Below are positions 9,401 to 10,282 of a stretch of DNA of 10,282 nucleotides, piece after piece. Location: NCBI GenBank assembly GCA_028565715.1, contig JAOXYC010244567.1, positions 1-10,282 on the forward strand. The letters run 5' to 3'. Source of the DNA: Phoronis pallida (Eukaryota; Phoronida; Phoronidae). The position numbers were made by a program, and so were the translations under genes. The notes beneath the pieces were generated by a model. The model did not search any database. It saw only the letters and a program-made list of their open reading frames with translations, and was not told where the DNA came from. Each line of letters begins with the position of its first letter. Positions within the stretch are counted from its first letter, which is position 1.

Positions 9401-9869
9401 GCCAGAATGTGCCCATAGTGAGGTAGACCGGTTGCGAAAGGTGGCCCATCATAAAATGTATACCTAGAAATATAAACAAAGTGAATACTAGAGAAATCAA
9501 TAATCACACTTTTTGCTTTAGAAATTGCAAAATATTAATTTAACATAGGAAAGGTTTATGAAATTTGTTGACCATGTACACAAATAACTGAAACAGGCCC
9601 GGGACACACTTCAAACAGCATAGTTAAGCAACTATATATTATGAAAACATCCAAAATTTGAATCAACAAAAGGTAACAGATATTTGTACACTGAAGTTTA
9701 TACAGAATCATTTCTGAAAGCATTAAAATCTCTTTCTTTTTTGTTTTTACCTGGGACGACTTTTTGACTGTTTCTGGGAGGTCTTGAATGCATCTATTTT
9801 TGTCCAAAATTGCAATATTTCTTCCTCGGTTTTCGGAAAGTTGATTTGATCCGGTGAAGACTGTGCCAT
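343..9869 (-). CDS. IARS1: cytosolic isoleucine--tRNA ligase, 5' part, 18 coding exons (partial)
   Basis: Class I aminoacyl-tRNA synthetase that activates isoleucine with ATP and loads it on tRNA-Ile in the cytosol; in animals it also sits in the multisynthetase complex. I joined 18 minus-strand exons by GT-AG boundaries and homology; every phase agrees, giving 2140 coding bases (713 codons plus one base). Visible landmarks: HYGH (HIGH motif) at residues 55-58, Thr-rich editing loop [11 protein letters not shown] at 223-233, editing segment [12 protein letters not shown] at 318-329, [11 protein letters not shown] at 458-468, [11 protein letters not shown] at 525-535, GIDQTRGW at 561-568, KMSKR at 601-605. 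The family is about 1,200-1,270 residues in animals, so roughly 500 C-terminal residues lie off the left edge. It is the cytosolic, not the mitochondrial, type because the N-terminal block and the [12 protein letters not shown] context match the eukaryotic cytosolic form and no transit peptide precedes the start. No stop or frameshift is present, so the gene looks functional. Confidence 0.97.
464..1005 (-). other. IARS1 intron 17
   Basis: 542-bp GT-AG intron. The minus-strand ORFs at 614-838 and 802-987 overlap and show no recognised homology. The part from about 650 to 840 is richer in GC and CpG than neighbouring introns, which could mean an old insertion. Nothing firm. Confidence 0.7.
1006..1150 (-). 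CDS. IARS1: IARS1 coding exon 17
   Basis: Encodes residues 625-673: [20 protein letters not shown] then [20 protein letters not shown] then LQNIEKYER. It marks the junction from the catalytic fold to the helical anticodon-binding region. The acceptor is CTTGTAG; the donor AGG/GTAGGT. Confidence 0.97.
1151..2451 (-). other. IARS1 intron 16 (longest, 1301 bp)
   Basis: GT-AG intron with no coding homology on either strand. It contains two inverted, diverged copies of a short GGTGGTGC.CCAC...CCGATT motif (1501-1523 and 2201-2229). The GC-richer patches around these may be remnants of old inserted DNA, but no terminal repeats or duplications mark an element. The minus-strand ORF at 2161-2358 has no recognised homology and is treated as chance. 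Confidence 0.75.
2452..2535 (-). CDS. IARS1: IARS1 coding exon 16: KMSKR motif
   Basis: Encodes residues 597-624 plus two bases of Arg625. [16 protein letters not shown] carries the second class I signature KMSKR at 601-605, which binds ATP during isoleucine activation; it is followed by [11 protein letters not shown]. The acceptor is ATTGCAG; the donor TAAG/GTAATA. Confidence 0.98.
2781..2867 (-). CDS. IARS1: IARS1 coding exon 15
   Basis: Encodes residues 568-596 plus two bases of Ser597: [21 protein letters not shown] then [35 protein letters not shown] is the family signature just upstream of KMSKR. The acceptor is TGTTACAG; the donor CAAG/GTATTG. Confidence 0.97.
2868..3241 (-). other. 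IARS1 intron 14
   Basis: 374-bp GT-AG intron, AT-rich. I see no gene or repeat element in it. Confidence 0.8.
3242..3436 (-). CDS. IARS1: IARS1 coding exon 14
   Basis: Longest coding exon in the window (195 bases), residues 503-567 plus two bases of Trp568. It includes [40 protein letters not shown] at 524-543 and [16 protein letters not shown] ending at 568, the conserved second half of the Rossmann fold that precedes KMSKS in class Ia enzymes. The acceptor is CTTTCTAG; the donor CTG/GTAGGT. Confidence 0.97.
3698..3774 (-). CDS. IARS1: IARS1 coding exon 13
   Basis: Encodes residues 478-502 plus two bases of His503: [20 protein letters not shown] then DLHRE. It matches VVCIGS..ELEEL.G....DLHRE in the family. 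The acceptor is GTTTTAG; the donor ACA/GTAAGT. Confidence 0.95.
4021..4146. repeat. AT-rich low-complexity tract with short tandem units
   Basis: Almost pure A/T. It includes about 1.9 copies of a 15-bp unit (AAATTTTTGAATTTT, 4030-4058) and a direct repeat of ACAATTTAAA near 4100-4123. Many ways to self-pair. Probably slippage-derived. Confidence 0.8.
4285..4364. repeat. 80-bp near-perfect palindrome without spacer
   Basis: The two 40-base halves are reverse complements at 38 of 40 positions, centred on ACATGT at 4324/4325. The only mismatched pairs are C4310/A4339 and T4318/G4331. The outer end reads AGTATTCTAACAAAAACAAC. It is flanked by TAT/TTA triplet runs on the left and ACT and ATT triplet runs on the right, with no clean target duplication. 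Likely a fold-back element; in RNA it would form a nearly continuous stem. Confidence 0.9.
4437..4563 (-). CDS. IARS1: IARS1 coding exon 12: [11 protein letters not shown]
   Basis: Encodes residues 435-477: [20 protein letters not shown], then [20 protein letters not shown], then [21 protein letters not shown] is a hallmark of cytosolic IleRS. The acceptor is TTTCAG; the donor GAG/GTAAGT is optimal. Confidence 0.97.
4863..4961 (-). CDS. IARS1: IARS1 coding exon 11
   Basis: Encodes residues 402-434 plus two bases of Trp435: [19 protein letters not shown] then [15 protein letters not shown]. It aligns with [24 protein letters not shown]...YW of the family. The usual Trp of PSWFVRVE is Ile here (residue 415, codon ATA). 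The acceptor is TTATTCAG; the donor TTG/GTAGGT. Confidence 0.95.
5012..5016. repeat. target-site duplication TACTA, left copy
   Basis: Five bases directly before the left terminal inverted repeat, identical to 5487-5491. The innermost three bases (CTA) alone would also count if the true duplication is shorter. Confidence 0.75.
5017..5486. mobile_element. 470-bp non-autonomous DNA transposon (MITE) with 25-bp TIRs
   Basis: Terminal inverted repeats 5017-5041 and 5462-5486 start GGCGAAAGTCG and match at 24 of 25 positions. TACTA flanks the element directly on both sides (5012-5016 and 5487-5491), a perfect 5-bp duplication. Five copies of a 16-bp box ending AAGTACGGACA (one ends AAAGTACGGACA) sit inside: plus strand at 5026-5041, 5214-5229 and 5253-5268; minus strand at 5445-5460 and 5462-5477. 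There is no transposase ORF; the 71-codon plus-strand ORF from 5005 crosses the left end and shows no homology. TIR and duplication length do not place it firmly in a superfamily from memory. Confidence 0.88.
5487..5491. repeat. target-site duplication TACTA, right copy
   Basis: Five bases directly after the right terminal inverted repeat, identical to 5012-5016. Confidence 0.75.
5613..5704 (-). CDS. IARS1: IARS1 coding exon 10
   Basis: Encodes residues 372-401 plus two bases of Arg402: [20 protein letters not shown] then [19 protein letters not shown] is the conserved exit from the editing domain toward the second half of the catalytic fold. The acceptor is ATTTCTAG; the donor GGAG/GTAGGT. 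Confidence 0.97.
5705..6067 (-). other. IARS1 intron 9
   Basis: 363-bp GT-AG intron. It contains a tRNA-derived SINE-like remnant at about 5922-5987 on the minus strand. The remainder is unremarkable AT-rich sequence. Confidence 0.75.
5922..5987 (-). repeat. tRNA-derived SINE-like remnant
   Basis: On the minus strand the stretch reads as the 3' two-thirds of a tRNA: GTGGTATAG resembling a D loop, CCTGT/ATAGG as a 5-bp anticodon stem (one G-T pair) around the 7-base loop CTGGCAA, a short variable region, then a T-arm-like TGGG-TTTGATC-CCCA whose GGTTTGATCCC resembles the pol III B box. The acceptor stem and D stem do not form, so it is not a working tRNA. A SINE head or tRNA pseudogene fits best; no tail or target duplication was found. 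Confidence 0.45.
6068..6190 (-). CDS. IARS1: IARS1 coding exon 9
   Basis: Forty-one complete codons, residues 331-371. It starts DDYRVC (end of the editing motif) and continues [20 protein letters not shown] to YVK, matching PVDASG.FT.EVTDF.GQYVK in the family. The acceptor is TTGTGCAG; the donor AAG/GTAAGT is optimal. Confidence 0.97.
6191..6546 (-). other. IARS1 intron 8
   Basis: 356-bp GT-AG intron with a weak donor (GTTTGT). AT-rich with poly-A/T runs; I see no repeat element or gene in it. Confidence 0.75.
6547..6642 (-). CDS. IARS1: IARS1 coding exon 8: [12 protein letters not shown]
   Basis: Thirty-two complete codons, residues 299-330, [20 protein letters not shown] followed by [28 protein letters not shown], completed by the next exon, is the conserved editing pocket segment that carries the essential aspartate. 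The acceptor is TGTTTCAG. The donor GAG/GTTTGT is poor at +3 to +5 compared with the other introns, but it is the only position that keeps homology and phase. Confidence 0.94.
6643..7041 (-). other. IARS1 intron 7
   Basis: 399-bp GT-AG intron. It contains a small perfect hairpin ATTTCAATGATTGAAAT (6886-6902) and GGTTCGACCC (6918-6927), which resembles a pol III B box but lacks a T-arm and an A box. No gene or full element is seen. Confidence 0.75.
7042..7190 (-). CDS. IARS1: IARS1 coding exon 7
   Basis: Encodes residues 249-298, [20 protein letters not shown] through [11 protein letters not shown]. It aligns with the ...LILMEARL..L...Y..L...GA.L.G..Y.PLFDYF part of the editing domain. This is one of the more diverged exons: its first few residues (DNSTEK) do not match the human protein closely. 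The acceptor is TTTCTAG and the donor GAT/GTGAGC. Confidence 0.94.
7365..7493 (-). CDS. IARS1: IARS1 coding exon 6: Thr-rich editing loop
   Basis: Encodes residues 206-248 plus one base. It holds [20 protein letters not shown]; the Thr-rich [11 protein letters not shown] at 223-233 is the editing-site peptide that takes part in hydrolysis of Val-tRNA-Ile in this family. The acceptor is TGTTTCAG; the donor AAAG/GTAAGT. Phase 1 at both ends. Confidence 0.97.
7494..7939 (-). other. IARS1 intron 5
   Basis: 446-bp GT-AG intron, AT-rich. It contains the fold-back repeat at 7589-7689. The plus-strand ORF at 7672-7854 is low-complexity intronic sequence without recognisable homology. Confidence 0.8.
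7589..7689. repeat. 101-bp fold-back repeat with palindromic core
   Basis: Arms 7589-7617 and 7661-7689 are 29-bp inverted copies with 26 matches (AAAGTAAAAA.CAGTCAA..GTAAAAATT). Between them, 7628-7643 (GACAAATATATTTGTC) is a perfect 16-bp palindrome, slightly off centre. This is typical of a small non-autonomous fold-back/MITE insertion inside an intron. No convincing target duplication is visible. Confidence 0.75.
7940..8024 (-). CDS. IARS1: IARS1 coding exon 5: entry to editing domain
   Basis: Encodes residues 178-205 plus one base of Val206. [16 protein letters not shown] is the conserved segment leading into the CP1 editing insertion (family form [16 protein letters not shown]). The acceptor is GACTTCAG; the donor CAG/GTAATG. 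Confidence 0.96.
8314..8448 (-). CDS. IARS1: IARS1 coding exon 4
   Basis: Forty-five complete codons, residues 133-177. It runs from [20 protein letters not shown] to [20 protein letters not shown], the conserved ...GRWIDF..DYKT.. and WW.FKQLY..GLVYRG.K stretches of class Ia synthetases. The acceptor is TTCCAG; the donor AAG/GTAAGT is optimal. Confidence 0.97.
8449..8795 (-). other. IARS1 intron 3
   Basis: 347-bp GT-AG intron. On the plus strand it contains most of a 41-codon ATG-to-stop ORF (8660-8785), discussed as a finding; no homology is recognised. Nothing else stands out. Confidence 0.75.
8796..8915 (-). CDS. IARS1: IARS1 coding exon 3
   Basis: Forty complete codons, residues 93-132, starting [20 protein letters not shown] and ending MRYSSDWE. 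It follows the family sequence almost residue for residue. The acceptor is TTTTTCAG and the donor GAG/GTACGT, both strong. Part of the catalytic core before the editing insertion. Confidence 0.97.
8916..9306 (-). other. IARS1 intron 2
   Basis: 391-bp GT-AG intron, AT-rich. It holds a 12-bp palindrome TTTGTCGACAAA (9075-9086) and two copies of TTAATTATTCTT (about 8969 and 9120). I see no element or gene in it. Confidence 0.8.
9307..9463 (-). CDS. IARS1: IARS1 coding exon 2: HIGH motif
   Basis: Encodes residues 40-92. It contains [19 protein letters not shown] with the HIGH-type ATP-binding motif HYGH at 55-58, then [12 protein letters not shown], the conserved motif that follows the first half of the Rossmann fold. 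The acceptor is TTTCTAG; the donor is CCTGTG/GTGGGT, a somewhat weak site. Phase 0 at the 3' end joins to EYEID in the next exon. Confidence 0.97.
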
Positions 9870-9876
9870 GTTTATT
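9751..9876 (-). CDS. IARS1: IARS1 coding exon 1 (start codon at 9869)
   Basis: Begins after a TTTTCAG acceptor with seven untranslated bases (9876-9870), then ATG at 9869-9867 in a good context (AAACATGG: A at -3, G at +4). Encodes residues 1-39 plus two bases of Arg40. The [20 protein letters not shown] segment matches the N-terminal INFP...EE.IL.FW block of cytosolic IleRS, which fixes this start. The donor is CCCAG/GTAAAA. The acceptor just ahead of the ATG shows that the 5' leader is spliced (or trans-spliced) on. Confidence 0.95.
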
Positions 9877-9939
9877 CTGAAAATATAAAACCAAACATAA
9901 AGAATTAAAATGAATAAAGGTCAGGTCTGGTACAAGTCG

Positions 9940-10021
9940 AATATCGCAGTACCTCGTTCATTCCCGTTATTCAGTCAATGTGTGACTGAATAACAGGGAG
10001 TAAACAAGGGACTGCTGTATT
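9940..10021. repeat. 82-bp fold-back (hairpin) repeat
   Basis: Arms 9940-9977 and 9983-10021 are inverted copies separated by five bases. The inner 12 bases (GTTATTCAGTCA / TGACTGAATAAC) pair perfectly and the outer parts pair with about seven mismatches and a single one-base gap. It lies in the intron between the inferred leader exon and the ATG exon. MITE-like or simple fold-back DNA; no clear target duplication. Confidence 0.75.
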
Positions 10022-10049
10022 AGTATTCTACATGTACCCTTTGTCTTAC

Positions 10050-10150
10050 CTCTTTCATAATTGAAGTGTTTCAAGGGCAGGGAAGCTGTTTATTACGAAT
10101 ATCTCTCAGCTTCCATGCTTTCAAAACAGATCAAGTTTTGTGATGTTTTT
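10050..10150 (-). other. probable non-coding leader exon of IARS1 (5' limit unknown)
   Basis: Coding exon 1 opens with an acceptor seven bases before the ATG, so an upstream exon must supply the leader. The best minus-strand donor upstream is AAAGAG/GTAAGAC, with the exon ending at 10050. The exon start cannot be read from the sequence; 10150 is only a placeholder. Two short upstream ATGs are present in this stretch. A trans-spliced leader, known in some invertebrate phyla, is the main alternative. Confidence 0.35.
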
Positions 10151-10160
10151 AATGCGATAA

Positions 10161-10203
10161 TACACTACTCATAACAGCAATAAATGAGGGACTGTACGAT
10201 TTG
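10161..10203. repeat. partial diverged copy of the 9940-10021 arm
   Basis: The stretch shares ATAACAG, TAAA, GGGACTG and flanking bases in order and near-equal spacing with the right arm at 9983-10021, in the same orientation. No inverted partner of its own is visible. Divergence is high, so this is a moderate call. Confidence 0.45.
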
Positions 10204-10223
10204 TATAGACAGGAAGATCCCAT

Positions 10224-10244
10224 CTCACAGCTAGCTATTGTGAG
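10224..10244. repeat. short interrupted palindrome
   Basis: CTCACA and TGTGAG form perfect 6-bp arms around nine bases that contain GCTAGC. It could be a protein-binding site on the promoter side of the gene, but nothing identifies a factor. Confidence 0.35.
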
Positions 10245-10282
10245 TTACGCGGTGAGACGGGGATGCGTCTGTGGGAAGTTAC

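Larger units (their letters stand above)
9877..10282. other. region upstream of the IleRS start: leader intron and probable promoter side
   Basis: No coding homology on either strand. It holds a fold-back repeat (9940-10021), a partial third copy of it (about 10161-10203), a strong minus-strand donor at 10050/10049 and a small palindromic site at 10224-10244. The right end (10239-10275) has more CpG than the introns, as might be expected near a promoter, but no TATA box or other core element can be assigned with confidence. Confidence 0.5.

Noticed and set aside
9556-9894. 112-codon minus-strand ORF overlapping coding exon 1
   Set aside because: It reads exon 1 one frame off and runs into intron 1; the IleRS frame with INFP...EEEILQFW is the homologous one. 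Only the possible upstream-ORF use of this frame was kept, as a finding.

Overview
The window is eukaryotic and carries one gene: the 5' two-thirds of cytosolic isoleucine--tRNA ligase (IARS1 family), on the minus strand and split into 18 coding exons. All introns are GT-AG. The reading phase carries exactly across all 17 junctions inside the window, giving 713 continuous codons plus one base. The protein aligns end to end with metazoan cytosolic IleRS and ends with a phase-1 donor at 343/342, so the anticodon-binding region and C-terminal appended domains lie beyond the left edge. Dense, short, AT-rich introns (174-1301 bp), animal-like protein sequence and abundant small inverted-repeat elements suggest an invertebrate animal with a slowly evolving gene structure. 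The sequence does not let me name the phylum.

Layout from the 5' end of the gene (right) to the left: 9877-10282 is upstream sequence with a probable non-coding leader exon ending at 10050 and a hairpin repeat. The exon at 9751-9876 holds the start codon (9869). Exons 2-4 (9463-8314) carry the HIGH-type motif HYGH and the first half of the Rossmann fold. Exons 5-10 (8024-5613) cover the editing (CP1) domain with its Thr-rich loop and [12 protein letters not shown] segment. Exons 11-16 (4961-2452) return to the catalytic fold and end with KMSKR. Exons 17-18 (1150-343) begin the helical anticodon-binding part.

The introns hold the less ordinary material. Intron 10 contains a clean 470-bp non-autonomous DNA transposon (5017-5486) with 25-bp terminal inverted repeats, a 5-bp TACTA duplication on both sides and five copies of a 16-bp box. 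Intron 12 contains an 80-bp almost perfect loopless palindrome (4285-4364) beside an AT-rich tract. Intron 5 (7589-7689), intron 18 (230-304) and the upstream region (9940-10021) each hold a fold-back element. Intron 9 carries a tRNA-derived SINE-like remnant. The intron 18 fold-back contains a degraded form of the transposon box, which suggests kinship. No plus-strand gene is supported. I see no new multi-gene system; the points worth following up are the transposon family, the palindromes and a possible overlapping upstream ORF at the IleRS start codon.
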